Shown one piece after another: positions 11,401 through 23,983 of a DNA stretch of 64,000 nucleotides; position 1 is the first letter of the stretch; every line of letters begins with the position of its first letter. The stretch covers positions 21,793,501 through 21,857,500 of the forward strand of contig CM043705.1 of the NCBI GenBank assembly GCA_023935145.1, given 5' to 3'. The notes beneath the pieces are model-generated. The model saw only the letters and a program-made list of their open reading frames with translations, was not told where the DNA came from and did no database searches. Origin of the DNA: Bretschneidera sinensis. Lineage: Eukaryota; Streptophyta; Magnoliopsida; Brassicales; Akaniaceae. The position numbers and the translations under genes are program-made.

Positions 11401-13774
11401 CTTGGCTCCTGCTTATAAGAGTCCAATGTATTTTACAGTTTTACCCACACCTTAAAGTTTTTAAGATTTTGTTTCTTTGCGTAAGCGTTTATATAGTGCG
11501 TGTGTGAATTTTCATTAAATCGGAATGGAATTGATTGAGAAATTGAAAAATTTTATGAAGTTAATCAGAACAATTAAAAATATATAAAGTTAAATAAACT
11601 CACCCTAAATTCAAGACATAAAATCATAATTAAGCCTTTACTAGTGTTATAAGCTTATAATGAATTATGTCATGGTGATGGAACACTACTGCAGTGATGT
11701 TACAAGTTTGGATGAATAAGAGCAATGAATGATTTATGCATCTGTTCATGTAAAATAGAATTTATATTGTTCATTTAACTACAGTGGATGAAAATAGAAA
11801 TGAAAAAGTTCAAATGAATTTATATTGTTAATATCTTATATTAAGAAAGTTTTAGTGGATCAGGCACCCGTGGGCTCTCCCGTAGAAAAAAAAATTGGTT
11901 GGGTATGGATATAAAAGAGTAATTCCATTAAAATCAAGTATTTTTTACTTATATCCGTTAACCCGCAAATTGTAACAAATTATTTGCACCCGATCTAGTT
12001 CTTCCGTTATCCACCTCTAATAACGAGAGAGATGTAGAGAAAAAGAGAAAAAATTATAACTTATAACGCAAACAAAAAAATATTTATTATTTAGTTTTCA
12101 AATTCAAATTTTAAACTCATAATTTTTATAAAAAATTTTAATTTATTTGATATTTTATTAAATTAAAAATCAAGAAAATGCCATGTAAAATTAAACTCTC
12201 ACATAAGACAATCTTTTTTCTTTTTTTTTGACGCAGGGACATTTGCTTTAATATATACTCCTATAAGAGTAGAATATATTTATAATATTTCAATCGATAA
12301 GGTTAATAAATATTTTTTAAAAATTAAAAATTGAAACCAACACGGTGCATACTACGGTAACTCGAATGATACCTCACTTTTATATTTTCTGATAAAACAA
12401 TATATTTGGTAGCAAAAAACTTACATTGAGGGATAAAACTAAAACATTTTGTACTATTTTTTCTTTTACAACAAAATATATTGTTTTACTATTGAATTCG
12501 AGTTTATTTTACTAGCAAATGAATAATTTTTCAAGAAAATATATATAGTGAAATATGATCGTTGTAAAACTTACCAACAGGAAATATTGATCAACCCATT
12601 TTTTATTTCGGTTAAACTTTGTGTACTTTTGAGCATCCTTACTCTTAACCCTAGGGACAGAGCCATGATTTTTTCTTTTAGGAGACCAAATTTAGTTGAT
12701 TAAAATAATAATTTTTAATGGGTTAGATTATCTCCAGTAAAAAGAGTGAATTTTTGGATCAATAAATCATTAGATTAGTGCCACGTTATCTATTATATTG
12801 ACATGAACTCTTCCAATGGTGCATTAATCTAAAAAAAAATATCCAATCACTAGATAAGATCTTGATGTTAACTTAATTAGACTATACATTAATATATATG
12901 ATCAATTTATAACACACATAACAAAAACAACTTCAAAAAATCTTTCCATTTTAAGTTGTGCTCATCTTCTTCTTTTTTGATACATTGCTCATCTTATTTA
13001 TTGGATAGAAAGCTTAGCTTACGAAATTTTCTCAATTAAGTATTGTCATATTTTGACATTTGAAAATTTAAAATACTATTAATTAAAAATTAGCTATCTA
13101 AATTTCTAATTTTATAATACTTAATATTTTTTATTTCATAAATAATAGTATTCATTTTTATATTCAACTTAACATGTTTTATCTATACAATTAATAAAGC
13201 CCGAACCTCAATTTGGTGTCCACCCTACAAAATATCTCATAAACCCCTACTTAAATATATAAATCAAATATTTAAATAAGGTTATACATGTAACTTAACT
13301 TCTCAACTCTTTTTATTTCTCTTATCTTCAACTCATGTTGATTTTCTCTATTCTTCTATATCTTCTCCATACTTTCAATTATTCTTATTTCTTTTTAAAT
13401 TGTTCTTATTTCTTTTTGGTGATTCTAACTCTTGGAATTTCTTTGCAGGTTTCTAATGGAGAATATGTGACCATTATGCTTAGCATGCTTATAGATAAAA
13501 GCATATCAACACTTGCGTAGCGCATGTTGAGATACTAGACTTAATTATTAGTTTAGTAAAAAATAGTTACAAAGATCAAAAGTATGAAAATTTTGAATAA
13601 ATACATATATGTAATAACTCTTTATGGTAGATTGAACAAATACTTAATAAATTCCTTCAACAAAGAAAACATAGACAAAAAATTGTACCGAGTCAGTATA
13701 TTGGGAGGGAAAGCTTCACCTGCAAGCCCTAAACTCTCCAAGATAAAGAAAAATAATTGTAGACAGAGAGTTGG
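11400..13774. other. AT-rich non-coding stretch
   Basis: About 2.4 kb with no long frame and no recognised domain. Near 11860-12010 the words GGCACCCGTGGGC and CGGATAACGG-like text recall small hAT/MITE remnants. A short frame at 13335-13520 (LIFSILLYLLHTF...) is hydrophobic but unsupported. Confidence 0.5.
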
Positions 13775-14040
13775 GTCCATAAGAGGTTCAATATCCAATG
13801 TTTAAAAAAAAATTCGAATACTTACTCTTTACTATAGTAGCTTTTAATTATGACCATAAGATAGTAACATTTTTACTTTTTATCTCTCGTGTATGCTTAA
13901 CTCACAGAGAGTCCATAAGAGGTTCAATATCCCATGCTTAAAAAAAAAAATTGAATACTTACTCTTTACTATAGTAGCTTTTAAGTATGACCATCAAATA
14001 GTAACCTTTTTACTTTTTATCTCTCGTATGATTAACTCAC
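13775..14040. repeat. 136-bp tandem duplication
   Basis: GTCCATAAGAGGTTCAATATCC starts the unit at 13775, and nearly the same words restart at 13911. The unit continues through TTACTCTTTACTATAGTAGC and TTTATCTCTCGT. The two copies differ at only a few positions, suggesting a fairly recent duplication. Confidence 0.9.
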
Positions 14041-14045
14041 ACTAA

Positions 14046-15142
14046 CTATAGAAATAAGATATTCTTTCTTTTAAGCGAGTCATCATAAGTATGCACGCTC
14101 TCAAACTGATGTCCTCCAAACCTCCATTCACCAAACCACATAAAATTGAACTTAAGCGTTAGATCAACAGAACCCTTGGATGGTAGCAAAAACTTTTGGT
14201 TTACTCTGTCAACCTTTTTGATGAGAGCATTTATCTTTATCCTCAAGTCTGTGTCTTCCTTAATCTCATATATGCCTTCTTTCTTAGGAGCACGAATGGA
14301 CTTATCCCGACAGCTTGAAAAATCCCACTGCTGTGAGTTGTCGGACAACTTGTCCAATGCCTTATATGCTTCATCCCCCGTCAGACTTAAGAATGCCCCC
14401 CATTCATAGACTCGATCATGCTACAATTGGGTTGAGTCAACCCTTGGTAGAAAAACTTAATGAATTTCCACTTCTCATATCCATGTGGAGGGCATCTGAT
14501 CAGTAACTCTTTGAAATGCTCCAAACTCTCAAAAAACTTCTCATCATCCTCCTGACTGAAAGAACTAATCTCCTTTCGGCACTCACTTACTTTAGACATT
14601 GGGAAAAACTTATTATAGAATTTACTCAACAAGCTTTCCCAAGATGTAATAGACTCGGGCGTGTTGGAATCCAACCATGCCCTAGCTCTATCGTGAAGAA
14701 AAAAAGGGAAAAGTCTAAGATGGATTGACTCATTAGAGAAGTTCTGAAACTTGAATGTGGCACAAATATCTTTGAACTTCTTCACATGGCTGTAAGGATT
14801 TTCAAGATCCAAGCCATGAAATGAGGGTATGAGTTGGATGACATGTGGCTTTAGATCAAAATGGGTAGCATTGGTTGGTGGCAACACTATACAAGAAGGG
14901 GAATTAGTCGTAGCGGGTGCGAACAAATCCTTAAGGGATGTAGTGAAGTCCACGTTCCAAGATCTAGGTTGCTCTACATTCTCCGGTTGATTTGCATTCC
15001 TTAAATTGTCTCTCATCTCAATCGTCTCTCTCTTAACAAGTGCACTCTTATTTCTCCTAAGAGTTCTTTCTATTTCGAGATCTAAAGGTATCAACTCTAA
15101 GTTCAAGGATCTACGACCAAGTATATACCACACAAAAAGCAA
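14046..15142 (-). pseudogene. Athila-type gag, truncated
   Basis: The 251-codon minus frame (14387-15142) contains HFDLKPHVIQLIPSFHGLD, ENPYSHVKKFKDICATF, FLHDRARAWLDS and SWESLLSKFYNKFFP, the standard Athila gag region ('F.G...EDP..HL..F...C..F', 'L...A..WL', 'W..L...FL.KFFP'). It continues in a second frame (14046-14357, DKLSDNSQQWDF) after a break near 14390. Homology stops at about 14046, so downstream gag, protease and pol are gone. With the PBS and LTR on its right, it forms the 5' end of a minus-strand Athila. Confidence 0.9.
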
Positions 15143-15378
15143 TAAAATAAACTAACTAGCATAAATAAAAGAATAAGATAAAATACAAATAACAATAAAA
15201 TAAAATAAATGTAAAAACAGAAAACACAATACTCACAAAATGGGCCAACAAAAATTGAAAATTTTTTTTTCTCAACTGCCGTCGGTCTGCTGATGCTGTC
15301 TGCAGAGATGTGCTCGAGCTTAGGTAAAGTGTGATTCGCCAGACTGCAAAAACAGATCAAACACCAAAATTTTATTTT

Positions 15379-15379
15379 G

Positions 15380-15426
<47 letters not shown>
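15379..15426. repeat. (TA)n microsatellite
   Basis: About 23 TA units lie within the leader of the minus-strand Athila. Similar TA tracts lie at about 22727-22770 and 34731-34778 inside Del LTRs. Confidence 0.95.
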
Positions 15427-15428
<2 letters not shown>

Positions 15429-15560
15429 GGGCAATTGCAAATAGAAACAAATAAACTAGAATAAAATTGCAAAAAGAAAAATGAAACAAAAATGCTAACT
15501 AAACTAGTAGAAAAATAAATTTAATTTAGACAAAAATTTAATTTTCACAAACAAAACAAC

Positions 15561-15578
15561 TCCCTGGCGATGGTGCCA
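15561..15578 (-). other. Athila primer-binding site
   Basis: On the minus strand the sequence is TGGCACCATCGCCAGGGA. It differs at a few positions from the usual Athila site TGGCGCCGTTGCCGGGGA (tRNA-Asp complement). It stands a few bases from the LTR end. Confidence 0.8.
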
Positions 15579-15584
15579 AAAACT

Positions 15585-16947
15585 TGTTGTGAGTTTTAAA
15601 TTACTCACAGGCTTACGAGTCATTTGCAATATAGTGTGTGCAAGTGCGAGGTTGAATCCACAGGGAATTGCGTCGTGAACATAGATTTTTATCTAAACTA
15701 AACCTATTTTAACCTAGTTCCGAATTTTGAACTGTGTCATGCAAAGAATATAAACTAAACTAAATTGATTTAAAACAAATGATAAAAGCACTAAAGTTTC
15801 TGAATCCTCCCTACCAAATTAAAGCATATATTTTTATGATTTTATTCCTACAACCGACAAGCAATTACATCCTATGTATGTTCTATATAATAGTAATTTA
15901 TCAAATAATTCCATGAATCCATCGATATACAAATCACAACGAATACCCTAATTAAATCAAATCATCCAATGTATCTGTTTACTTTAGAATCACAATGGAT
16001 ATCCGATTTAATTTGAATGATTCGATGTATCCATCAGATAGAACACATCGAATATCCAATTTGAACAATTTATAAACAAAACAATCAATCATAAGAATTT
16101 ACTCAAACAATTGAATTGAAATAGAACATCAATACAAAAATATCAGAATTGTACGAACATATATGAAAATATAACGCTAATCAATGGCGAGGCTTCATCT
16201 TCAACCTTAGATGAAGGTTTTAGCCTCTCATGATTATGAAAATAAATTTCACAATTAAAGTGCTAAACATTAAACTTTAAAACACAAAAGAAATAAATTA
16301 ATTCTGAAAATAAATTGAGAGAGAAATTAAACTTGCAGCTCTTCTCTTTGTTTTTTTCTTCTTTTTGTTTTTGTTGTGCGGCGCTCTCCCTCTTGATAGC
16401 AAGGCCTCCAAGATCCACCCCTGAAGATGAAGTGAAATGGCGCTTTTATAGGGAAACTCCATGAGTGCAAGGTGTTTCCAACCGATATAGGATATGGGAT
16501 ATAGAATGTGTTTCCAACCGATGTGGGATATGGGATGTAGAACGTGTTTCCAACTGATATGGGATTTAAGCCTTCACATGCCGCTCAAAACTTTTGTCCA
16601 CGTCTCTTTTATTTTAGCAGCTCATATACTCAAATAAAATCTTCATTTAAATGAGAGGAAAAAAATCCCTAGACGATAGGCTGCTAAAATTTGGATCTTC
16701 ATTTTCTTCAATTTATTCTTTTCTCAGTTCTTTCCCAACACACACAGCCATGGTTTGCAATTTGTTTTCATACTTCAAAATGGTTTTAGCTTTTCCATTT
16801 TTTTCACATTAAATCCTCAATTTTCCTTTGCAATCCTACAAAACATTAAAAATCATAGAACTAACACAAAATATCAGATTATGACACAACTAAAGAATTA
16901 ACAAATGTAAAGCAAGGGGCCTAAATATGCAATATTTGGCACTCATC
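15585..16947 (-). mobile_element. Athila-type 5' LTR (minus)
   Basis: On the minus strand the LTR starts TGATGAGTGCCAAATATTG and ends ACTCACAACA just before the PBS. It is about 1.36 kb. The right boundary may extend to 16954 (CAATCAACA). It directly abuts plus-strand Athila protease sequence, so this element is inserted in, or recombined with, the plus-strand copy. Confidence 0.75.
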
Positions 16948-16960
16948 AATCAACATCATA

Positions 16961-17400
16961 ATGGGAAGCAAAAAGGTCTCCAAAGCAATGCTAGACTTAG
17001 GAGCAAGTATAAATCTCATGCCATATTCGATATACTTGCAACTAGGTTTGGGGGGGCTTAAGTCAACAACTATATCCCTTCAACTCGCAGATAGGTCGAT
17101 TAAATATCCTAAGGGAATAGTTGAGGATATATTGATACAAGTAGACAAAGTGATTGTGCCTGTGGATTTCGTGATATTGGAGATGGAATGAACCCTATCT
17201 AAGGACAAGGAGCACACAATTCTTCTTGGTAGATCATTTATGGCCACAACCAAGACTATTATTAATGTCCATAATGGGAGGTTAACGATGACAGTCTTGG
17301 GACAGACTGTACAATTTAAAGTTTTTGATTCTCTAACCACTCATTCTTTTATTTCCACTAACGATGAGTGTTCTTTTATTGTTTGTGTGGACTCATTTGT
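16961..17400 (+). pseudogene. Athila protease region
   Basis: The plus frame reads KAMLDLGASINLMPYSIYLQLGL, an aspartic protease active-site region in which the usual D-x-G-A-S is kept as DLGAS. It is followed by LADRSIKYPKGIVEDILIQVD and VPVDFVILEME, typical of Athila. A stop after VILEME is followed by continued homology (ILLGRSFMATTKTIINVHNGRL). Gag and everything upstream are replaced by the minus-strand LTR. Confidence 0.85.
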
Positions 17401-17506
17401 TTATGACACTTATTTATAGATAGAAATAGAGGACAAGCTTGAAGTTGCTTTTACAACTGAGATAGTAGAGGAAACACTAAAAAATGAGACTAAAAGGTAT
17501 CATGAG

Positions 17507-19201
17507 ATGTTAGATAGTGCAATACCAGTGTCACCCCAAGAAGAGTCTAGCAAACCTTTAGAATTGCCAAGTTCCCTACATAGGGAAGATACTACTCCAC
17601 CTAAGCTTGAACTTAAAGAGTTACTTAAGCACCTTAAGTACATATTTCTGGGAGAGGCAAACACTTATCCTATGATTATTTCATCTACTTTGACCCAAAC
17701 CCAAGACGAGAGAGTTGTGAAAGAGCTTAGTAGACTTAGGAGAGCTATAGGATGGAGTATAAGTGACATCAGGGGTATTAGTCCTGCTACATTTATGCAT
17801 AAGATCATTTTAGATGATGGTGCCAAACTTGTGAGAGAAGCTCAAAGGAGGCTAAACCCTAATCTACAAGAGGTAGTGAAGAAAGAAATTTTAAAACTCC
17901 TAGATGCAAGAGTTATCTACCCTATTTCAGATAGTAGATGGGTTAGTCCAGTTCATGTTGTGCCTAAGAAGTCTGGGATTACAGTGGTGCGAAACAAGAA
18001 GAATGAGCTAGTTACCACTAGGATGACTACAGGATGGAGAATATGCATTGATTATAAGAAATTGAACTCAACTACTAGAAATGATCATTTTCCACTTCAT
18101 TTTATTGATAAGATGTTGGAAAGACTAGCAGGGCATGATTTTTATTGTTTTCTTGATGGTCTTTCAGGTTATTATCAAGTGCTGGTTATGCCGGAGGATC
18201 AAGAGAAGACAACATTCACCTGTTCATTTGGGACATTTACCTTTAGAAGGATGTTGTTTGGCCTATGCAATGCTCCAGCCATATTCCAAAGATGCATGAT
18301 ATCGATCTTCTCGGATATGGTGAAAAAATTCATTGAGGTATTTATGGATGATTTTTCAGTTTTTAGAACCCCATTTGATAACTGTTTGCATAATTTGACT
18401 TTGGTGCTTGAAAGATGCATTGAGTGTAATTTAACACTCAGTTGGGAGAATAGTCATTTTATGGTACAACAGGGCATTATATTAGGGCATGTGATTTCTA
18501 GTAAAGGTTTTGAAGAAGATAATGCTAAAATTGACTTGATTGCCAAATTTCCACCTCTGACTTCGGTTAAGGGGATTAAGAGCTTCTTAGGACACACAAG
18601 TTTTTATAGGAGATTTATCAAAGATTTTTCTAAGATAAGTCACCCATTATGTAATTTGTTGTCTAAAGATGTTCCTTTTACTTTTGATGATGATTACCTT
18701 ATCGCCTTTAATGCTTTGAAAGAAAATTTGACATCGACGACTATTATCATGGCACCTAACTGGTCAGTTCCTTTTGAGATTATGTGTGATACATCTGATT
18801 ATGCTATGGGCGTTGTTTTGGGGCAACAAGTGGATAAGCGTTCATATGTGATCTATTATGCAAGCATAATACTTAATGATGCCCAACTCAACTATTCCAC
18901 CATAGAAAAAGAGTTTTTGGCTATCGTGTTTGCAGTAGACAAGTTCAGGCCTTACTTGGTAGGGTCTAAGGTCATTGTGCATTCGGATTATGCGGCATTG
19001 AGATACTTATTAACTAAGTCGAATACTAAGCCAAGACTAATTCGGTGGGTCATGCTTTTACAAGAATTTGACCTAGAAATAAGGGATACGAAAGGTAGTG
19101 AGAATGTTGTTGTAGATCACCTTTCTAGGTTAATTTCAGACTTTGATTCACATAAGCAAGAAGAAGATAAGAAAATTGTTGACACTTTTCTCGATGAATA
19201 A
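17507..19201 (+). CDS. Athila reverse transcriptase-RNase H, open frame
   Basis: A 564-codon open frame without stops encodes the central part of Athila pol, an enzyme that copies element RNA into DNA. Landmarks in order: [93 protein letters not shown], and FMDDFSVF, the catalytic motif (F-M-D-D). RNase H follows with [46 protein letters not shown] and VVDHLSRL, so the D-E-D-D catalytic set looks complete. The frame stops at 19201, before integrase, where the intact family would continue. It is open but without a usable start or flanking domains it is unlikely to be expressed as an active element. Confidence 0.9.
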   Translation: MLDSAIPVSPQEESSKPLELPSSLHREDTTPPKLELKELLKHLKYIFLGEANTYPMIISSTLTQTQDERVVKELSRLRRAIGWSISDIRGISPATFMHKIILDDGAKLVREAQRRLNPNLQEVVKKEILKLLDARVIYPISDSRWVSPVHVVPKKSGITVVRNKKNELVTTRMTTGWRICIDYKKLNSTTRNDHFPLHFIDKMLERLAGHDFYCFLDGLSGYYQVLVMPEDQEKTTFTCSFGTFTFRRMLFGLCNAPAIFQRCMISIFSDMVKKFIEVFMDDFSVFRTPFDNCLHNLTLVLERCIECNLTLSWENSHFMVQQGIILGHVISSKGFEEDNAKIDLIAKFPPLTSVKGIKSFLGHTSFYRRFIKDFSKISHPLCNLLSKDVPFTFDDDYLIAFNALKENLTSTTIIMAPNWSVPFEIMCDTSDYAMGVVLGQQVDKRSYVIYYASIILNDAQLNYSTIEKEFLAIVFAVDKFRPYLVGSKVIVHSDYAALRYLLTKSNTKPRLIRWVMLLQEFDLEIRDTKGSENVVVDHLSRLISDFDSHKQEEDKKIVDTFLDE

Positions 19202-19203
19202 TT

Positions 19204-20510
19204 ATTTGCTATAAGTCAAGAGCCATTGTATGTTGATATTGTAAATTATCTTGCTTGTGGTGTCTTGCGACCTAACTCACTTTTTAAGAAAAGAAAAGAT
19301 TATTGTCTTCTTGCAGGAGTTATTTTTAGGATGAGCCTTATTTGTTCAAATTTGGTCAAGATCGAATCATTCAAAGATGTGTACCGAGGCTGAGCATGAG
19401 AGCATTCTTTCTTTTTGCCACGAACTTCATTGTGGGGGTCACTTTGGAGGTAAGAAAACGGCCCTCAAGGTATTGCAATCTGGATATTATTGACCAACTC
19501 TCTTTAAAGATGCTATGTTTTGCATGTGTTGTGATAAATGTCAGAGGACCGGTAGTATTGGAAAGAGAAATGAGATGCCTCTGACTAATAATCTTGTCAT
19601 TGAATTATTTGATGTCTGGGGAATTGATTTCATGGGTCCTTTTCTGCCTTCACTTGGATATGAATATATATTAGTTGCGGTTGATTATGTGTCCAAATGG
19701 GTTGAGGCTATACCAACCTGAACCAATGATGCTAACTGTGTTATGAAATTTTTGAAGGATATGATATTTAGCAGGTTTAGGACACCGAGGGCCATAATCA
19801 GTGATGGAGGAACCCATTTTTGAAATAAACTCTATGACAGGTTGCTAAAGAAGTATAGCATCACACACAAGGTAGGGACTTCATATCACCCACAAACTTC
19901 AGGTCAAGTTGAGGTAAGCAATCAACAAATCAAAGGCATTCTAGAAAAGACGATGCGACCATCATGGAAGGACTGGGAAACCAAGCTTAATGACGCATTA
20001 TGGGCATACTGCACGACATACAAGACACCCATTGGGATGAGCCCTTATCAGTTGGTTTTTCGAAAGGTATGCCACTTACCGGTTGAGCTTGAGCATCGGG
20101 CATATTGGGTAATCAAAGAGTTGAGCATGGATATAGCAATGGTAGGAGAAATGCGGTTACTATAACTCAATAAGTTAGAAGAGATTCGTGATGAAGTCTA
20201 TGAGAATGCAAAGATCTTCAAAGAATGCACTAAGCATTACTATGACCAAGGCCTTATTCGTAAGTCTCTTTATCCTGGAATGAAAGTTTTTTTGTTTAAC
20301 ACTTGTTTCAAATTATTTCCAAGAAAATTGAAGTCAAGATGGTGCAGATCGTTTTCGATAGTCAACATTTTTTCTCATGGAGCAGTAGAGTTGCTGAACA
20401 TGAAGACTCAAGTGACATTCAAGGTCAACGGCCATAGTGTGAAGCCTTACTTGGAAAGAGTCCATGAGAAGGGGGTTGTTGAGTGCATTGAGGTGCACGA
20501 TCCTGAATAA
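19204..20510 (+). pseudogene. Athila integrase, broken
   Basis: Successive plus frames hold HELHCGGHFG-like text near 19420, [51 protein letters not shown] (first catalytic Asp), then [47 protein letters not shown] and [12 protein letters not shown]. In-frame stops occur near 19720 and 19820, and the frame shifts more than once. The order follows directly from the RT-RNase H frame. Confidence 0.85.
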
Positions 20511-21870
20511 GTTCAACCAACGTCTTGCTAAGATGTTAAAGAAAGTACTTGGTGGGAGGCAACCCACCCATTTGATAAAGTATGTTTTCTGATCTTTCAT
20601 TTTCATTGGTCCCCTCTAAATGTTTTTCCAAACGTGTGTTTGATTTCATACATTGAATACAATGTTTAATTTAGGTTTGGCGGTACAATTAGAACTTGTT
20701 GAGACAAAATTTTTATGATACAATTTGTTTTATGGTTTGTAATCAAGTCTTTTATGCACATTGAGTTTAGTTTCTTTAACACTGACAAGTTGTTGTGAGG
20801 ATTGATGCATATTCATATTCAATAGGTCGTGCTCTTGATGATGAAATTGAGATGAACTAGATCTAATGATTGAGAATCAAATAGTGAAGACTACCTAGTG
20901 AGTAATTTGAGTCATAAGCGTTTTATTCTGAAAGTTAGTTTCTTGGTACTCGTAAACTCTCTTCGTTATGACCTTAATTGTCAGATGATCTCTATAGGTT
21001 TTGCATTGAATGCTAGGATTATATAACTCACTTGAAGTATCATGTTGTGTATTCTCATTGTTTTAGTTCAATGACTGGAGTAAGAAGTTTGAGTATGTGT
21101 CTATCATTATACGCCCTAGTTGCCACTATCTCTGGAGAAAGATCCAAATTCCTATTCAAATAAAATAATAATAATAATAATAAAATATATGAGAAACATG
21201 TCAAAAAAGGATTTGGTTAGACAAGAAAGAGGACTTGAGATACTTCAAGGGTATTGAAAATGCTCTTATAAAGAGTTGAGAAGAAAGAGCTTTGGTGTAA
21301 ATCAGGTTCGGCCAACCACGCCCATGTATGCATAGGTTCATACTCATTATGTTTTGCTTGAGGTGTTTGACTAGGATATGATATAGGAGATGTGATAACT
21401 TTGCAATCCTAACATTTGATTCCTTTCATGAGATCTATTTTGCAAACATATGAGCGTTCTTTGATGATATCTATATTTATATGCGAATTTATATTTGAAA
21501 TTTCTTGTTTACATAACTTCTATTCACATATGCTGGATGAGTGTTTGAAACCTAGGTTCAATGTGCTTAATGAGTGAATCCTGTAAGACATAGAGTCAAA
21601 GCGAATTCGGATTCTTGACGTTAGGTTTGGGGGTAATTGACGTGAGAGGTTTTGAGCATTGGAATATGGATGTGCGATGTGTACTTGATTTGAGCAATGA
21701 ATTACAAAGTGTTGAGACTGTGAACATAATTGTGCATAAGATATCTAGATATGAGTCATAATAAGAATTAAGGCATGAGGGTTTTGTTGATTTAAGTTTT
21801 TAGATTTGTTTTGTTTATGTTTTCTTTTAATTTTGGTTGAAGACTAGCAAAATTTTGGTTTGGGGGTATT
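20511..21870 (+). other. Athila 3' untranslated region with PPT
   Basis: About 1.36 kb without a coding frame, between integrase and the 3' LTR, as in other Athila elements. It ends GGTTTGGGGGTATT, a polypurine tract immediately before TGATGAACGAATATC, which is the start of the LTR. The mirror image of this end is seen on the minus strand near 25372-25400. Confidence 0.7.
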
Positions 21871-22275
21871 TGATGAACGAATATCTATTCGAACCCCTTA
21901 AATTGGGATATCCTGAATTTTCTCAAATAATTATTGAAAGAAAATCTACTAAATTCCTCTCCTCATAAATCACATCAAATCATCCATCATAGCTTGTTAA
22001 GATCCACTAAATTTCATCTCCTCATAATTCGTATCAAAACCTTAACCATAGCTCATTAAGAATTTCACTTATCTCTTTTATTATTAAATCAACTTATTAG
22101 TCCAAAAATATTATTTCTCACATGATAATTTTCTACATGTCCAATATTCATATCATACCTATCAATCAAATTTTTATCTACCACCAAAGCATAAGCTAAT
22201 AATATACTAGTTATTTCATTTTTATTTAGATTACTTAAAGTAAATCTAATTCACCACCTAGCACTTAGAGCTACC
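21871..22275 (-). mobile_element. Athila LTR stub fused to antisense Del LTR piece
   Basis: TGATGAACGAATATC at 21871 starts an Athila 3' LTR that is soon lost. From about 21900 the text (CTCCTCATAA.TC..ATCAAA, ATAGCTTGTTAAGA, AAGTAAATCTAA.TCACCACCTAGCACTTA.AGCTAC) is the reverse of the Del LTR central region, matching about 3960-4285. It ends abruptly at 22275 against sense-strand Del integrase. Confidence 0.7.
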
Positions 22276-22659
22276 CATGGGCCATATGAGGTGATTGAGA
22301 GAATTGGGCTAGTAGCATATCGATTGGATTTGCCTCCAGAATTAAAGCAATTACATAATGTGTTTCATGTGTCACTGCTGAGAAAGTACTTACACGATGA
22401 ATCTCATAGTATCTCAAATCAAGCGATAGAATTTCAGGAAGATTTGACTTTTATGCAAGTACTGGTCAGAATCGTAGACAGAAAGGAACAAGTCTTGTGC
22501 AATAAAGTCATTCCTTTGATTCGTATTATGGCAGAATAAAGATGTCGAAGAAGTCACGTGGTAACATGAAGCAACAATGAGGAAGGAATACCCCCAACTC
22601 TTTTCTTGATTTTAGGTAAGGAAATTTCAAGGACAAAATTTTTGTAAGGTGGGCAGAAT
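22276..22659 (+). pseudogene. Del integrase C-terminus and chromodomain fragment
   Basis: The plus frame contains [40 protein letters not shown] and [18 protein letters not shown], the GPY/F region and chromodomain-like tail of Del/Tekay integrase. A frameshift follows near 22530. The upstream pol is missing. Confidence 0.85.
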
Positions 22660-22721
22660 TGTAATACTAGTATTTGTAAAGTAAGGGTAAAAAAGTATTA
22701 TAATAAATATGACATAGAGTT

Positions 22722-22773
<52 letters not shown>

Positions 22774-23147
22774 AATGCAAAAAGTTTTAAAAAATCAAAC
22801 CAAAAATGTGGCAGCAGGTGTTGCCACCTGCTGCCAAATTAAGAAAGAGGTATGCATGTCTTACACCTTGCTTTTAGATGGCAGCTTGTGATTTTGCAAG
22901 AAAATGTGAGCTACCAAGATTTTGTGGCAGTAAACATATATATACACGCACACTTATATGTAATCGTAAATTATACTTACAAAATCTCGTTTGGTTTTCC
23001 TTTAATTACTCTATTTCTTTAAACACTTGGGGACCGAAGGAAATGTTGAAAGAGCAAAATTTTGTAGGGGTTTACGAGGGAATTTTATAGAGAGTCATGG
23101 GAAGCAATCAGAAAAACATAAGGTAATAAAGTGGGGTATTTTATGCA
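22660..23147 (+). mobile_element. Del LTR, 5' part only
   Basis: It begins TGTAATACTAGTATTTG and matches the first part of the LTRs at 27151 and 28184, including GGACCGAAGGAAATGTTGAAAGAG and GAATTTTATAGAGAGTC. A (TA)n tract and a hairpin lie inside. It is cut at about 23147 where the minisatellite starts. Confidence 0.8.
22810..22835 (+). other. Hairpin in Del LTR (copy C)
   Basis: Arms GGCAGCAGGTG and CACCTGCTGCC pair perfectly over 11 bp around the loop TTGC. It lies 150 bases after the LTR start, the same place as hairpins of different sequence in the other LTR copies. Confidence 0.85.
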
Positions 23148-23365
23148 CCTTAAACTGTCACCTGATGATGCATCTAATGTCGTCACCCAATGATGCATCT
23201 AAAAGCCGTCACTCGATGACGCATCTAAAAGTCGTCACCTAGTGACGCACTTAAAGCTGTCACCTAATGACACATCTAAAAGTTGTCAGCTAGTGACGCA
23301 TCTAAAGCCATCAGCTAGTGATGCTAGCTAGTGACACATTCAAAGCCATCAGCCAATGATACACC
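23148..23365. repeat. 25-bp palindromic minisatellite, short inverted copy
   Basis: About eight units of the type GTCACC(T/C)AGTGACGCATC(T)AAA repeat here. This is the reverse complement of the long array at 25947-27150. Confidence 0.85.
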
Positions 23366-23384
23366 AAAGCTTTCCAGATCTAAG

Positions 23385-23665
23385 GAGGTCGCCTCGAGCT
23401 ACTTTTTTCTAGGTTCAGTTTCTCCATCAACTCCGAGTAGGTAGCCCCTAGCTAATCAGACCTCAATCAAGTTTCTCCTTTGACTCCGAAGAGGTAGCCC
23501 CGAGCTACTCCGACCTGAGTTCAGTTTCTCCATCAACTCCGCAGAGGTAGCCCTGAGTTATTTCGACCTCGATCTAGTTTCCCTCTCGACTCCAAAGAGG
23601 TAGCCCCGAGCTCTTCCGACCTCGGTCTAGTTTCTCAATCGACTCCAATGAAATAGCACTAAGCT
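23385..23665. repeat. 53-bp tandem repeat in Tat 3' region
   Basis: The word GTAGCCC (or variant) appears at 23441, 23494, 23547, 23600 and 23653, exactly 53 bases apart. It is accompanied by TTTCTCCATCAACTCCGA and CGAGCTACTCCGACCT. Diverged material extends to about 23930. It stands upstream of a polypurine tract and LTR, the usual place of tandem repeats in Tat elements. Confidence 0.85.
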
Positions 23666-23983
23666 ACTCTGACCTTTGTCTATTTTCTCCATTAAACTCC
23701 GAGCAGTTTGATCCCATGTCCTTCTCTTCAGACTTCTACATCAAACTCCGAGCCATTTTGGCTGAACATCAACTTCTTGGACTTCATCGTCAAACTCTAA
23801 GTCGTCTTGACTGAAGGACAACTCCTCAGACTCATTCACCAAACTCTGAAGATTTACTAGCCTGACAAGTCACCTCGAAGTCTCCATCTCCACCTAAATG
23901 GTTTCAAACCTCCATGGTACCAAAGTACACTTAACCAGGTAAACTTTATACGACCTACATCCTCAAGTGCATAAATGCACTTA

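Noticed and set aside
14146..14728. Plus-strand ORFs overlapping Athila gag
   Set aside because: They are opposite-strand shadows of the minus-strand gag frames, which carry clear gag landmarks.
15103..15489. 128-codon minus ORF with a run of Ile-Tyr
   Set aside because: The frame is driven by the (TA)n tract and the Athila leader, and no domain is visible.
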